23,743 bases of DNA, taken from an uncultured Collinsella sp. Its GTDB lineage: Bacteria > Actinomycetota > Coriobacteriia > Coriobacteriales > Coriobacteriaceae. A model generated the notes under the pieces. That model was not told the origin of the DNA. It saw nothing but the letters and a program-made list of their open reading frames with translations, and ran no database searches. Both the position numbers and the translations under genes were made by a program. Positions 6,686-14,122 of this stretch are shown in pieces (within the stretch, counting starts at the first letter, position 1; each line of letters begins with the position of its first letter). Location of the stretch: contig CABUMU010000012.1 in assembly GCA_902492855.1 (NCBI GenBank), positions 1 to 23,743 on the forward strand. Reading direction: 5' to 3'.

Positions 6686-7526
6686 TGATGTTCTTGAGCT
6701 CTCGCCGGAGTCAAATAAATCGACCGATAAGAGAATAACCAAGAAAGACTTAAAGGCGTTATTTTGGCGTAGCTTTCCACTCAACATCATGTGGAGCTTT
6801 GACCGACAAATGAACGTTGGTTTCTGCTACGACATGATTCCGGTAATCAAGCGGTTATACGATAAGCCTGAAGACCGGATCGAGGCATATAAGCGTCATC
6901 TTGAGTTCTACAATATTCAAGTTACGTTTAATCCTCTGGTCGCCGGCATTGTGGCCTCCATGGAGGAGGAGAACGCCAACAATCAGGACTTTGACACCGC
7001 CTCAATTAACGCCATGAAAGCATCGCTTATGGCTCCGCTTTCCGGTATTGGAGATTCACTGATTGCCAGTACGCTTCGCATGATTGCGACGGGCGTTGTG
7101 ACAGGACTTTGCCTTTCGGGCAGTCTGCTCGGCCCAATCCTGTTCCTGCTTCTTTATAATGTCCCAACGATCCTGATCCGCTGGTTTGGGCTTCAGTATG
7201 GTTATTCGCTTGGCAGTGGCATGATTTCGAAGCTGAACGATTCTGATGTAATGCACAAAGTTACGTCCGGCCTGGCGATTGTGGGACTAATGGTAGTTGG
7301 TGGAATGGTGGCGACCACCGCAGTCACCACTCCGCTCGCTCTTAACTTCGGCGACACCGCGTTTAAGTTGCAGGAAACGCTCGATGGGATATTCCCGGCT
7401 CTTTTGCCGCTCTGCGCGTTCGGGATCATGTGTCTTTGCAATAAGGAACAGGTCAAAATTATTTGGCAGATTGTGGGCATTCTCGCTGCGGGTATTGTGC
7501 TCGGCGTCCTGGGGATTTTGGGCTAG
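6669..7526 (+). CDS. PTS mannose-family IID membrane subunit
   Basis: The 285-residue protein matches the IID family: an amphipathic N-terminus (KKDLKALFWRSFPLNIMWSFDRQMN), the APLSGIGDSL motif, then hydrophobic segments ending in LQETLDGIFPALLPL and a final membrane helix. IID partners IIC in transport. ATG 6669 is preferred over an upstream in-frame ATG at 6603 because AAGGAGG lies at 6656-6662, inside the end of the IIC gene. The stop overlaps the stop of the convergent regulator gene by two bases, with no terminator between them. Confidence 0.9.
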   Translation: MTTNSNDVLELSPESNKSTDKRITKKDLKALFWRSFPLNIMWSFDRQMNVGFCYDMIPVIKRLYDKPEDRIEAYKRHLEFYNIQVTFNPLVAGIVASMEEENANNQDFDTASINAMKASLMAPLSGIGDSLIASTLRMIATGVVTGLCLSGSLLGPILFLLLYNVPTILIRWFGLQYGYSLGSGMISKLNDSDVMHKVTSGLAIVGLMVVGGMVATTAVTTPLALNFGDTAFKLQETLDGIFPALLPLCAFGIMCLCNKEQVKIIWQIVGILAAGIVLGVLGILG

Positions 7527-8278
7527 AGAAGGCGTCCATCTTTTGAGATGCTGAACTCGAAGGACGATGCGTCTGCTCGCCAAACGGTTTTTGAATAGTG
7601 GAGCGGCATTTCATCGCAGGCATATGTGACGTGCTCGACAACGCTCACGGGGGCTCCAACGATATAACCGAGAAGGTTTGCTTCTTGGAGCCCCGCTATT
7701 CCTGCGGTGATTTTGAGCTTCTCAATACCGGTTGCGATGCTGTAATGGTTGGCGATCAGGTCGAAAAGACTGGCATTGTCTGTGAGAAGCTCCAGTAGTC
7801 CGGGCAGAGTGCCCTGCGTTGCATAAACGGTGTCGATGGCGCAGGGGGCATTTTCGATATAAACCAAGCGCGCAACTCGTTGCACTACGGTTCCGTTGTC
7901 AATTTTGAGCTCCCGTGCAATGTGGGCATCAGCCTTGATCAAGCCTGTTTCCAGGATGGACTTGGTTGTTTTATCGCCGTATTGGGGGTCGGAGCTCAAA
8001 TTGAAAATGGTGCTTGTTCCTCGTTTCAGGGTGAGCTTCGATGGGTTTACGAATGTTCCCTTGCCTCGCAGGCGGTAGAGCAAGTTTTGGTCAATGAGAT
8101 TCTGTACGGCGCGTCTTACGGTGATCCTGCTTACTTTGTATTGCTTGCAAAGCTCGGTTTCGGTGGGAATCTGACTGCCGCCGGGGAGTTCGCCAGAAAC
8201 TATTTTCTTGAGGATATCGTTTTCAACGGTCTGATAGAGAAGCTCTGGCTGAGTGAGCTCGTCTTTTGCTGCAGGCAT
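7523..8278 (-). CDS. GntR-family (HutC/UTRA-type) transcriptional regulator
   Basis: The 251-residue protein has an N-terminal winged helix-turn-helix (about 12-78: ILKKIVSGELPGGSQIPTE, YKVSRITVRRAVQNLI, LLYRLRGKGTFV) and a C-terminal UTRA ligand domain (about 95-240). UTRA regulators usually sense a sugar phosphate or a related metabolite. ATG 8278 is chosen because AAGGGG precedes it at good spacing; the frame stays open to a TTG at 8326. It converges on the PTS IID gene and diverges from the esterase gene, so it probably controls one or both. The 38-bp palindrome at 5335-5372 is a plausible target. Confidence 0.9.
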   Translation of the reverse strand: MPAAKDELTQPELLYQTVENDILKKIVSGELPGGSQIPTETELCKQYKVSRITVRRAVQNLIDQNLLYRLRGKGTFVNPSKLTLKRGTSTIFNLSSDPQYGDKTTKSILETGLIKADAHIARELKIDNGTVVQRVARLVYIENAPCAIDTVYATQGTLPGLLELLTDNASLFDLIANHYSIATGIEKLKITAGIAGLQEANLLGYIVGAPVSVVEHVTYACDEMPLHYSKTVWRADASSFEFSISKDGRLL

Positions 8279-8402
8279 GGTGGACCCCTTGGTCTTCAGT
8301 TTCTTTAGTACATAGATATACGACAACTGAGGACATCATAAGCCGTTATCTCAAAAGTTATGGAAATATCGATTTGGCGTTATCGCCGAGAGGGGATTTA
8401 AG

Positions 8403-9470
8403 ATGGGCAGACAATACGACGAGGCGTTGATTGGCGCCATCTCCGGTCGCTCGTTTATAACCGAGAAGAGGGGGCTCGAGGTTCAAATTCGTCCGGTTCC
8501 TGATGATGAAAGAGAGCATGTGCTTGACCCACGAATTCTCGAGGTATCTCGCAAGAAGATGCGGAATGTTAGCATGTCTCCGAGCTGGACGAGCCTTATT
8601 GGAATGCGCCATCGCCCGGATAAGCCGACATACCGCCTACTCGATGGTGAGGTTCAGCGCGATGAGATCCTCATGGAGGCGGCCGATCGCTATATAGATT
8701 TATTCGTCTGGACGCCACCAAATCATAAGAAGGCAAGTCCAGCGCTTGTTTACCTGCATGGCGGCGCGTTTATGGCGGGGAATGTTCTGCAATTTGAACA
8801 TCAGCTCGAGTTCATCGCCGAAAAGTCTGGTGCAGTGGTGGTTTATCCAGAATACCGCTTGGCGCCGGAGACGGCATTTCCCGGGCAGATCGAGGATTGC
8901 GTTCTTGCTCTTGATTATGTGTGCGAGCATGCCGGGGATCTCGGAATCAATCCTCATAAAATAATGGTCGCCGGCGACTCCGCAGGAGGAAGCCTTACTA
9001 ATGCGTGTGTTCAGCTCAGGGGTGCTGGAGCTGTAGCCCATGCCTTCGAAATCTATCCTGAAGTCGACCTTGCGGGCGAACAGGGCGAGGGATATGAGGA
9101 TTTTCCTGCGATAGCCGATCAAGAGGACGTTGCGCGTTTTCGCATCGACCATCTTCGCGATTCGGACGGCCCGATGGTCGAACTTTGTGCACACGGAAAA
9201 ATGTCTCCTCATGACCCGTTGATTTCTGCGCTAATGCTTGAGGACTGCACTGATTTCCCCCCGGTGACTATCGTGACATCCGAATACGATCCGCTTCGTA
9301 TCCCCGATGAAAAATGGGCTACAAAATTACGGTCTTCAGGAATCGATGTCGAGGTCATCGAATATGCCGGATGTGACCATGGTTTCTTCGATCATTTTGG
9401 CGTGTACCCGCAATCGGAAGACGTGTGTTTGTTGATGGCTGAGAAGCTTAAAGAAATGGCTGCACAATAA
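8403..9470 (+). CDS. Alpha/beta hydrolase, hormone-sensitive-lipase (family IV) type esterase
   Basis: This 355-residue protein has the HSL-family oxyanion motif HGGAF (119-123), nucleophile elbow GDSAGG with Ser193, acid Asp296 in SEYDPLR, and His326 in GCDHGFF. The catalytic set is complete. No signal peptide is visible, so it is likely cytoplasmic. ATG 8403 follows GAGAGGGGA at 8388-8396. It diverges from the GntR gene across a 124-bp region, so it may be co-regulated with the PTS and remove acyl groups from the imported substrate or another ester. The residues before about 75 are not typical of the core fold and may form the lid. Substrate unknown. Confidence 0.88.
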   Translation: MGRQYDEALIGAISGRSFITEKRGLEVQIRPVPDDEREHVLDPRILEVSRKKMRNVSMSPSWTSLIGMRHRPDKPTYRLLDGEVQRDEILMEAADRYIDLFVWTPPNHKKASPALVYLHGGAFMAGNVLQFEHQLEFIAEKSGAVVVYPEYRLAPETAFPGQIEDCVLALDYVCEHAGDLGINPHKIMVAGDSAGGSLTNACVQLRGAGAVAHAFEIYPEVDLAGEQGEGYEDFPAIADQEDVARFRIDHLRDSDGPMVELCAHGKMSPHDPLISALMLEDCTDFPPVTIVTSEYDPLRIPDEKWATKLRSSGIDVEVIEYAGCDHGFFDHFGVYPQSEDVCLLMAEKLKEMAAQ

Positions 9471-9762
9471 CGTCTCTCGGCGATAAGGGACTGAAGTCGC
9501 CTGTGTTTCTGCATTCGTGGTTCTCAGTCTGATTAAAAATGAGGCTTGCTCCTTGCCCGAGTGGGTGGGGAGCAGTTTGTTTTTTGTAGCGATGCGAGGC
9601 GAGTGCCGCGCACTTTAGATCGCCATTTTGCTTCGCTGTATACCACTTGACGTAATAAAAGAGGCAAGGGCGGTGCGAGGGCCAACAGTCATTCTAAGCT
9701 CGGATTCGTATTCTAAAAAGGTTGTTTCGGTTGCGCGGTACAATATAGCAAAAAAGAATGAT
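9471..9762. other. Intergenic region, no gene seen
   Basis: After the esterase stop there is one candidate terminator (9547-9587) and then roughly 175 bp with no convincing gene. Short open frames here lack ribosome binding sites and protein-like composition. The 3' part leads into the toxin-antitoxin promoter; TACAAT at about 9739-9744 is a weak -10 candidate. Confidence 0.5.
9547..9587 (+). terminator. Probable rho-independent terminator of the esterase gene
   Basis: TGCTCC (9547-9552) pairs with GGAGCA (9569-9574), with an inner GCCC/GGGT pairing, and GTTTGTTTTTT follows. The stem is imperfect, so the call is moderate. Confidence 0.5.
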
Positions 9763-9790
9763 AAAATGAATTCGAAAAAGAATTCATTTT
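9763..9790. promoter_or_regulatory. Inverted repeat, candidate toxin-antitoxin operator
   Basis: AAAATGAATTC (9763-9773) and GAATTCATTTT (9780-9790) form a perfect 11-bp inverted repeat with spacer GAAAAA, ending 1 nt before the antitoxin Shine-Dalgarno. Antitoxins of this class normally repress their own operon by binding such repeats. It could also act as an RNA hairpin beside the RBS. Confidence 0.6.
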
Positions 9791-9802
9791 TAGGAGGTAT
9801 GT

Positions 9803-10123
9803 ATGCCTGCTTTGCAGATGCTCGACAACCTTGTTCCAATTAGCGATTTCAGCCACGGTAAGGGCTCGGCTGCATTTTCGAAGGTTGGGGACGACAATCC
9901 TGTTGTGGTTCTCAAACACAACAAGCCAGCGTTTGTGATTGTTACACCCGATGAATATAGGGAAGCGAAGCAAGCGGAGGAGGATCTCACCTTGTTAACG
10001 TTGGCGCTTAAGAGAATGGCTGTGGCAAGTGACGATGCGCTTGTTTCCCTGTCTGATGTTATGGAAGAGCTGGGTGTGAGCCAGGACGAACTCGATCAGA
10101 TGGATGAGGTCGAGTTTGAATGA
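9803..10123 (+). CDS. Type II antitoxin, Phd/YefM (RelB-like) family
   Basis: The 106-residue protein has the Phd/YefM pattern: an N-terminal DNA-binding part with PISDFSHGKGSAAFSKV, then PVVVLKHNKPAFVIVTPDEY, and an acidic C-terminal tail that would wrap the toxin. ATG 9803 is 5 nt after AGGAGG (9792-9797). An overlapping ATG at 9799 is in another frame and is not used. It overlaps the toxin gene by 4 nt (ATGA), typical of coupled antitoxin-toxin translation. It likely represses its own promoter through the inverted repeat just upstream. Confidence 0.9.
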   Translation: MPALQMLDNLVPISDFSHGKGSAAFSKVGDDNPVVVLKHNKPAFVIVTPDEYREAKQAEEDLTLLTLALKRMAVASDDALVSLSDVMEELGVSQDELDQMDEVEFE

Positions 10124-10470
10124 GTGGGTACGAAGTCGCTTTCTACCCGGATGCTCTCAAGGATATTAAGCGTCTGGACGGCTCCCAACGAAAGATCGTC
10201 CTTAAGGCTATAGAAAAAATCAGAACGAACCCATTGCCGCAGAACGAAGGTGGATTCGGCAAGCCTCTTGGAAACAAGGCAGGTACGGATTTGACTGGCT
10301 TTATGAAGATCAAGCTCAGGGGAAGTGGCATTCGAATCGTGTACCGCCTCATCAGAATTAAAGAAAAGATGGCCATCGTAGTGGTAGGCGCTCGCGAAGA
10401 CATGGAAGTCTACCGAACTGCTCAGAGACGAGAACTCGATTTCGAGAAATGGGCGGAAGAGAATATCTAG
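10120..10470 (+). CDS. RelE/ParE-superfamily toxin (probable mRNA interferase)
   Basis: The 116-residue protein starts YEVAFYPDALKDIKRLDGSQRKIVLKAIEKI, the usual RelE/ParE beginning, and continues with GFGKPLGNKAGTDLTGFMKIKLRGSGIRIVYRL and IVVVGAREDMEVYRTA. Family members cut mRNA on the ribosome (RelE) or poison gyrase (ParE); the R-x-V-Y-R-L strand and C-terminal basic and aromatic residues fit the RelE side, but activity is not proven. It starts in the ATGA overlap with the antitoxin. A strong terminator follows. The pair looks complete, so it may stabilise the accessory block. Confidence 0.88.
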   Translation: MSGYEVAFYPDALKDIKRLDGSQRKIVLKAIEKIRTNPLPQNEGGFGKPLGNKAGTDLTGFMKIKLRGSGIRIVYRLIRIKEKMAIVVVGAREDMEVYRTAQRRELDFEKWAEENI

Positions 10471-10505
10471 CTTTAACGATGAACGACGAGTGAGCGTTGG
10501 TGGGG

Positions 10506-10535
10506 CCCTGACGAATTAGATTCGTCAGGGTTTTT
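10506..10535 (+). terminator. Rho-independent terminator after the toxin-antitoxin operon
   Basis: CCCTGACGAA (10506-10515) and TTCGTCAGGG (10521-10530) form a perfect 10-bp stem with a 5-nt loop, followed by TTTTT. Confidence 0.9.
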
Positions 10536-10623
10536 CGCTGAACCAATTGCCTTCAGCCTCCGTTGACCTTTCCTTCCAATTCATCAGCCAACGTACGTCA
10601 TAGCAATCCCCGGTAGGTCGCAG

Positions 10624-10711
10624 GGCGCTTCGCGGGCGGGCCAGGCTTTATCTTCACTCCGGTTGCTTCGCAAAGTCGTTCAGATAAAGCCTGGCCCGCC
10701 CGCGAAGCGCC
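10624..10711 (+). repeat. Large hairpin repeat, family 2, copy B (upstream of purE)
   Basis: Perfect 30-bp inverted repeat (10624-10653 and 10682-10711) around a 28-nt loop. The loop holds CTCCGGTTGC and GCAAAGTCGTTCAG, nearly matching the loop of the hairpin at 5165-5247, while the stems share no similarity. The inner TTGC/GCAA and, in the other copy, CTGC/GCAG suggest a conserved inner stem with compensating change. It has no T-run on either side. It may be a small non-autonomous mobile element or a structured RNA. Confidence 0.75.
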
Positions 10712-10800
10712 ACAAAGACCGCAGGGACGGGAGCAGCTATACTACTCTCAGTAGTTAAGGGTCGCGGATTCGCTGCGTCACCGCTCTCAACAGGAGGTCT
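10712..10800 (+). promoter_or_regulatory. purE leader with possible promoter and RBS
   Basis: TATACT (10738-10743) is a possible -10 without a clear -35. ACTACT/AGTAGT (10741-10755) is a small inverted repeat. AGGAGG at 10792-10797 is the purE Shine-Dalgarno. No purine riboswitch core was recognised. Confidence 0.35.
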
Positions 10801-10806
10801 TTGTTT

Positions 10807-11271
10807 ATGGCAGATCAGAAGCCGGTTGTCGGGATCATCATGGGCTCCAAGTCCGATCTGGGCGTTATGGAAGGTTGCACCGCCGAGCTCGAGGCGCTGG
10901 GCGTGCCCTATGAGCTCGTGATTGCAAGCGCGCACCGCACGCCGGCGAAGGTCCATGAGTGGGCCTCGACTGCTGCCGACCGCGGTATCAAGGTGATTAT
11001 CGCTGCTGCCGGCAAGGCTGCTCACCTGGGCGGCGTCGTGGCTGCGTTTACGCCGCTGCCGGTTATCGGCGTGCCTATGAAGACGAGCGATCTGGGTGGT
11101 ATGGACTCGCTGCTGTCGATGGTGCAGATGCCTTCGGGCGTGCCCGTTGCCTGTGTGGCCATCAACGGTGCCAAGAACGCTGCCATTTACGCCACGCAGA
11201 TCCTGGGCGCCTGCGACCCCGAGTACCGCAAGGTTATCGAGAAGATGAAGCAGGAGATGGCTGACGCCTAA
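10807..11271 (+). CDS. purE: N5-carboxyaminoimidazole ribonucleotide mutase PurE (class I)
   Basis: PurE rearranges N5-CAIR to CAIR in IMP synthesis. At 154 residues it has the usual length, with GSKSD (13-17) and SAHRTP (41-46, catalytic His43), AGKAAHLGG (68-76) and SLLSMVQMPSGVPVA in the core. ATG 10807 is chosen with AGGAGG 9 nt upstream; the in-frame TTG at 10801 is too close to it. Class I enzymes normally work with PurK, which is not next to it here. The sortase gene begins 36 bp after the stop, so the two may be co-transcribed. The other pur genes lie 3 kb downstream. Confidence 0.95.
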   Translation: MADQKPVVGIIMGSKSDLGVMEGCTAELEALGVPYELVIASAHRTPAKVHEWASTAADRGIKVIIAAAGKAAHLGGVVAAFTPLPVIGVPMKTSDLGGMDSLLSMVQMPSGVPVACVAINGAKNAAIYATQILGACDPEYRKVIEKMKQEMADA

Positions 11272-11307
11272 GCGCTCTGCCAGTCCATTTGCAGCATAAG
11301 GAGAGCC

Positions 11308-12306
11308 ATGTCCGACTATCAGGGAAAGCGTTTTTCGGCTTCTCGGATTCCCGATCCAGCCAAGTCGGGAGCAGCCCGCGCGCCGCAGCAGGGTCGGACA
11401 TCCTCTCCTCAGCAACGGCGCACGCCGCGCCCTGTGACGCCGGCGAAGCATCGCCGTCAGGATACACCTGCTGCATATCGCCCTTCGTCATACAGTACGG
11501 CCAAGAAGTCACCTCGCTCTTCGGCGCATACCGCGCCATCGAGCTATACCGAGCCGCCGCGCAAAAAGCGCCGCTCCGTCATTCCCATTCTGCTCATCAT
11601 CATCGGCATTGGCCTGATCGTTGCCGCTGCCGCCATCTTTATCAACGCGCAGATTGGCTACAAGCAGGCGAGCGAGTCGTATCAAAAGATCGAAAAGCAA
11701 TATGTGAGCGACAAGGACGCCAGCGGCGTGCCGATTATCGACTTCAACGCGCTTGCCCAGACAAATCCCGAGGTTGTTGGTTGGATTTACGCGCCCGGCA
11801 CCAACATCAACTACCCCGTGGTGCAGACCAACAACAACTCCAAGTACCTCAACACGCTGTTCGACGGCACCGCCAATGCCTCGGGAGCCATCTTCTTGGA
11901 TAGCGACGACACCGCGCCGGGCATGGTGGATCAGCAGACCACGATTTACGGTCATCATATGAACGACGGTTCGATGTTCAACGTGATTTCGGATACAACC
12001 GATCAGGCGACGTTCGACAGCATGGAATACGTGTACTACATCACGCGCGATGCGACGTATAAGTTGCGCCCGCTGGCGACCAAGGTGGTCGAGGACACGT
12101 ATGCCAAGGCGCGCACGCCCAACTTTGAGGGCGATGACGGACTGAAGAATTACCTGTCCGAGATGCTCGACGGTGCCTCTGCCGTGGCGAGTGATGCCAC
12201 CGATCGTGCCGCTTCGGCAACCAAGGTCGTAACGCTTGTGACCTGCCGCTCGCTGTCATTTAGCAATACGCGCGCAGTCATGGTGCTCACGCCGGTCGAG
12301 GAATAA
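11308..12306 (+). CDS. Class B sortase-like transpeptidase
   Basis: The 332-residue protein has a basic, Pro/Ser-rich cytoplasmic stretch of about 85 residues, one membrane segment (about 91-112) and an extracellular sortase domain. Catalytic residues are His216 in TIYGHHM, Cys313 in TLVTC and Arg322 in NTRAVMV. The GHHM-DGSMF motif and the TLxTC context fit class B sortases, which anchor surface proteins to peptidoglycan or pili. ATG 11308 follows AAGGAGAG at 11298-11305. The long N-terminal cytoplasmic part is unusual, since most SrtB proteins begin almost at the membrane helix. No protein with a clear sorting signal is encoded in the window, so its substrate lies elsewhere. Confidence 0.88.
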   Translation: MSDYQGKRFSASRIPDPAKSGAARAPQQGRTSSPQQRRTPRPVTPAKHRRQDTPAAYRPSSYSTAKKSPRSSAHTAPSSYTEPPRKKRRSVIPILLIIIGIGLIVAAAAIFINAQIGYKQASESYQKIEKQYVSDKDASGVPIIDFNALAQTNPEVVGWIYAPGTNINYPVVQTNNNSKYLNTLFDGTANASGAIFLDSDDTAPGMVDQQTTIYGHHMNDGSMFNVISDTTDQATFDSMEYVYYITRDATYKLRPLATKVVEDTYAKARTPNFEGDDGLKNYLSEMLDGASAVASDATDRAASATKVVTLVTCRSLSFSNTRAVMVLTPVEE

Positions 12307-12315
12307 GTGGTTCGA

Positions 12316-12352
12316 GAGTAGCTAAAAGAGCCTCGTCCCAAATGAGCTACTC
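12316..12352 (-). repeat. GGGAC-loop hairpin repeat, copy 3
   Basis: Perfect 8-bp arms GAGTAGCT (12316-12323) and AGCTACTC (12345-12352). Read on the minus strand the loop contains GGGACGAGGCTCTTTT, matching copy 1 closely and copies 2 and 4 in the core. It lies between the sortase stop and the MoaE-like gene, without a T-run. Confidence 0.65.
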
Positions 12353-12375
12353 GACGACAGTAAAAAGGAGAAATG

Positions 12376-12792
12376 ATGCTTGAAAGTGGCAAATCGATGC
12401 CTTCGGTTGATGCTTGGCTGCGCGAAGCCAAGACCGATTCGTCGGCATCTGCGTGCGGTATGTATCTGACGCATAACGGCGTGGTGCGCGCGACGCCTAA
12501 GTCCGAGGTGCGTGGGGTCGAGACAGATGGTGTGGCGCCTGGACATAAGGTGGGCGGCATGGTGTTTGGCTTCGATGCCGAAAAGGTGCAGGCTGCTATC
12601 GAGGCAACGCGCGCGATGCCGGGTATCGGCTATGTGCGCGTGTGGCTGGCGAGTGGCGAGCTTACCGTGGGCGACGACATCATGCTCGTGCTCATTGGCG
12701 GAGACATTCGCCCGCATGTGGTCGATGCGCTGCAGGCGCTCGTCGGTACCATCAAAAATGAGTGTGTGAGCGAGGTCGAGCGCGAGGCGTAA
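12376..12792 (+). CDS. MoaE-like protein of unknown function
   Basis: The 138-residue protein resembles the MoaE fold (large subunit of molybdopterin synthase), most clearly in its second half: VRVWLASGELTVGDDIMLV parallels the family's HR-x-G-x-L-x-V-G block, and VVDALQALVGTIKNE parallels its C-terminal helix with the first catalytic Lys. The conserved HR and the terminal W-K motif are not present, so it may not be an active molybdopterin synthase. ATG 12376 is preferred to ATG 12373 because AAGGAG ends at 12370. No other molybdenum cofactor gene is nearby. Family assignment is tentative; the gene itself looks real and is followed by a strong terminator. Confidence 0.6.
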   Translation: MLESGKSMPSVDAWLREAKTDSSASACGMYLTHNGVVRATPKSEVRGVETDGVAPGHKVGGMVFGFDAEKVQAAIEATRAMPGIGYVRVWLASGELTVGDDIMLVLIGGDIRPHVVDALQALVGTIKNECVSEVEREA

Positions 12793-12816
12793 GGCCGGCA
12801 GCAGCACTCGACAACA

Positions 12817-12859
12817 AAAAGCCCGCTGGCAGTTCATATCAGTCTGCCAGCGGGCTTTT
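12817..12859. terminator. Bidirectional terminator
   Basis: AAAAGCCCGCTGGCAG (12817-12832) and CTGCCAGCGGGCTTTT (12844-12859) form a 16-bp perfect stem with an 11-nt loop. A/T runs on both sides let it serve both the MoaE-like gene and the convergent membrane protein gene. Confidence 0.9.
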
Positions 12860-12892
12860 CTGTGCGTTGGATAATCTCGGCATTGCGTGGCG

Positions 12893-14122
12893 CTACACGC
12901 GCGTCGCATCCTTGGGGCTCATGGTCATGCTCTGGAAGCGGTTCTCCATGTAATCGTTATCGAAATACTTGCCGTAGAACTGCGCGACGGGAATATCCGG
13001 CTCCGTGCCGTTGACGCGCTGGTACCAGTAGTCGAGCGACTGTAGCGTCATGACGCCGTCGACCAGCATAATGACGGTAAAGATGACGGTAGCCGAGTAG
13101 CGGCTTTTCCACGGAATCATGTTGATGAGCTTGAGCAGCCTCGGCAGCAGCAGCTTGATCCAGATAAGGCCACCCAGGCCCCACAGGCAGGCAAAGCCCG
13201 TGCAGGTGCGTCCGCCCGTAAGGACGGCGAGTGGGTCGGGCATGCCGAACAGCTTCATGTGCGAGTAGCTCCACGAGACCACGCCAAATGAGGTCTGCAT
13301 AAACCAGCCCACGAACACCTCAAAGCTCGCGCCGAGCACAGCGCTTACCAGGAAAATGATGATGGGGTTCTTTTTATAGAAGCGGTTGAGCACCATGGTC
13401 ATGAGTACGGCACCAAAGCCATAGATGGGGCTGAAGGGACCAAACAGCATGCCGGCGCGGTCCTGGTAGACGCCTGGATCGTCGACCGTCATGTGCCAGA
13501 TGTCCTCGGCGATCAGGCCGAGCACGCAGCAGACGAGGAATACCCAGAACAGGTTGAAGTAGTTGAGCTTGATGTAGCCCTCGCCGGTTTCATCGCGGCC
13601 GAGCATACCCTCGTCGGCGGCGTCGCGGTCGAGCATCTCCTGCAGGCGGCGCTGGAGTTCGCGCTCCTGGCGCAGCGTGGGGTCGACGGTGGCCGAAAGC
13701 GCGATGAGGATGCCGAGCTGGACGGCGGGACGAAGCAAGAAGAGCCCGATACCCTGGAGCATCACGTCGACCAAAAGCTCGACGACGGTGAATGCAATAA
13801 GGATGTAGGACAGGCGGGCGGCGTTGCGGCGCTGGTTTTTGATAAGGTCCAGGCCAAAGATGATCAGGATGACGGCACTTGCCGCAGAGAGCATGATGCC
13901 GGCGACGATGAGTCCAACCGCGACGAGCATGTTGTCGCCGAGCTTGGCAGCGGCGTTGCCGTTAATGAGCGCGGTGATGACCTGCCACATAAAGGCGGCG
14001 ACCGACGGGAGCGTGCCCACGCCGGACAGGATGCACAGGACGGCGTACACCTTAATGATGAGGGGAATCTTCTTGACCTCCGTGGCGCTGGGGACGCTGG
14101 GGTCGAGTTCGTTTCGATCCAT
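12893..14122 (-). CDS. Multi-pass membrane protein, putative ABC transporter type IV (CmpB-like) family
   Basis: The 409-residue protein has an N-terminal half with about four hydrophobic segments (residues 20-150), a charged stretch around 150-180, then the segment DRAGMLFGPFSPIYGFGAVL that is the signature of the CmpB-like family (Pfam ABC_trans_CmpB), and further helices. The family name implies transport, but no ATPase is encoded beside it and no function is established. ATG 14122 (minus strand) follows AAAGG. It is the only minus-strand gene in the purine region and diverges from purF across 285 bp. Confidence 0.8.
   Translation of the reverse strand: MDRNELDPSVPSATEVKKIPLIIKVYAVLCILSGVGTLPSVAAFMWQVITALINGNAAAKLGDNMLVAVGLIVAGIMLSAASAVILIIFGLDLIKNQRRNAARLSYILIAFTVVELLVDVMLQGIGLFLLRPAVQLGILIALSATVDPTLRQERELQRRLQEMLDRDAADEGMLGRDETGEGYIKLNYFNLFWVFLVCCVLGLIAEDIWHMTVDDPGVYQDRAGMLFGPFSPIYGFGAVLMTMVLNRFYKKNPIIIFLVSAVLGASFEVFVGWFMQTSFGVVSWSYSHMKLFGMPDPLAVLTGGRTCTGFACLWGLGGLIWIKLLLPRLLKLINMIPWKSRYSATVIFTVIMLVDGVMTLQSLDYWYQRVNGTEPDIPVAQFYGKYFDNDYMENRFQSMTMSPKDATRV

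Noticed and set aside
9615..9990. Small open frames around the toxin-antitoxin promoter
   Set aside because: They overlap the antitoxin gene or its operator in other frames and lack ribosome binding sites of their own.
10722..10740. GGGACGGGAGCAGCTAT before purE as another GGGAC copy
   Set aside because: The first eight bases fit, but there is no stem around it and the T-rich part of the core is absent.
10471..10806. Purine riboswitch or PurR box upstream of purE
   Set aside because: No conserved purine-riboswitch loops or PurBox pairs were recognised. The region is explained by a terminator and the large hairpin.
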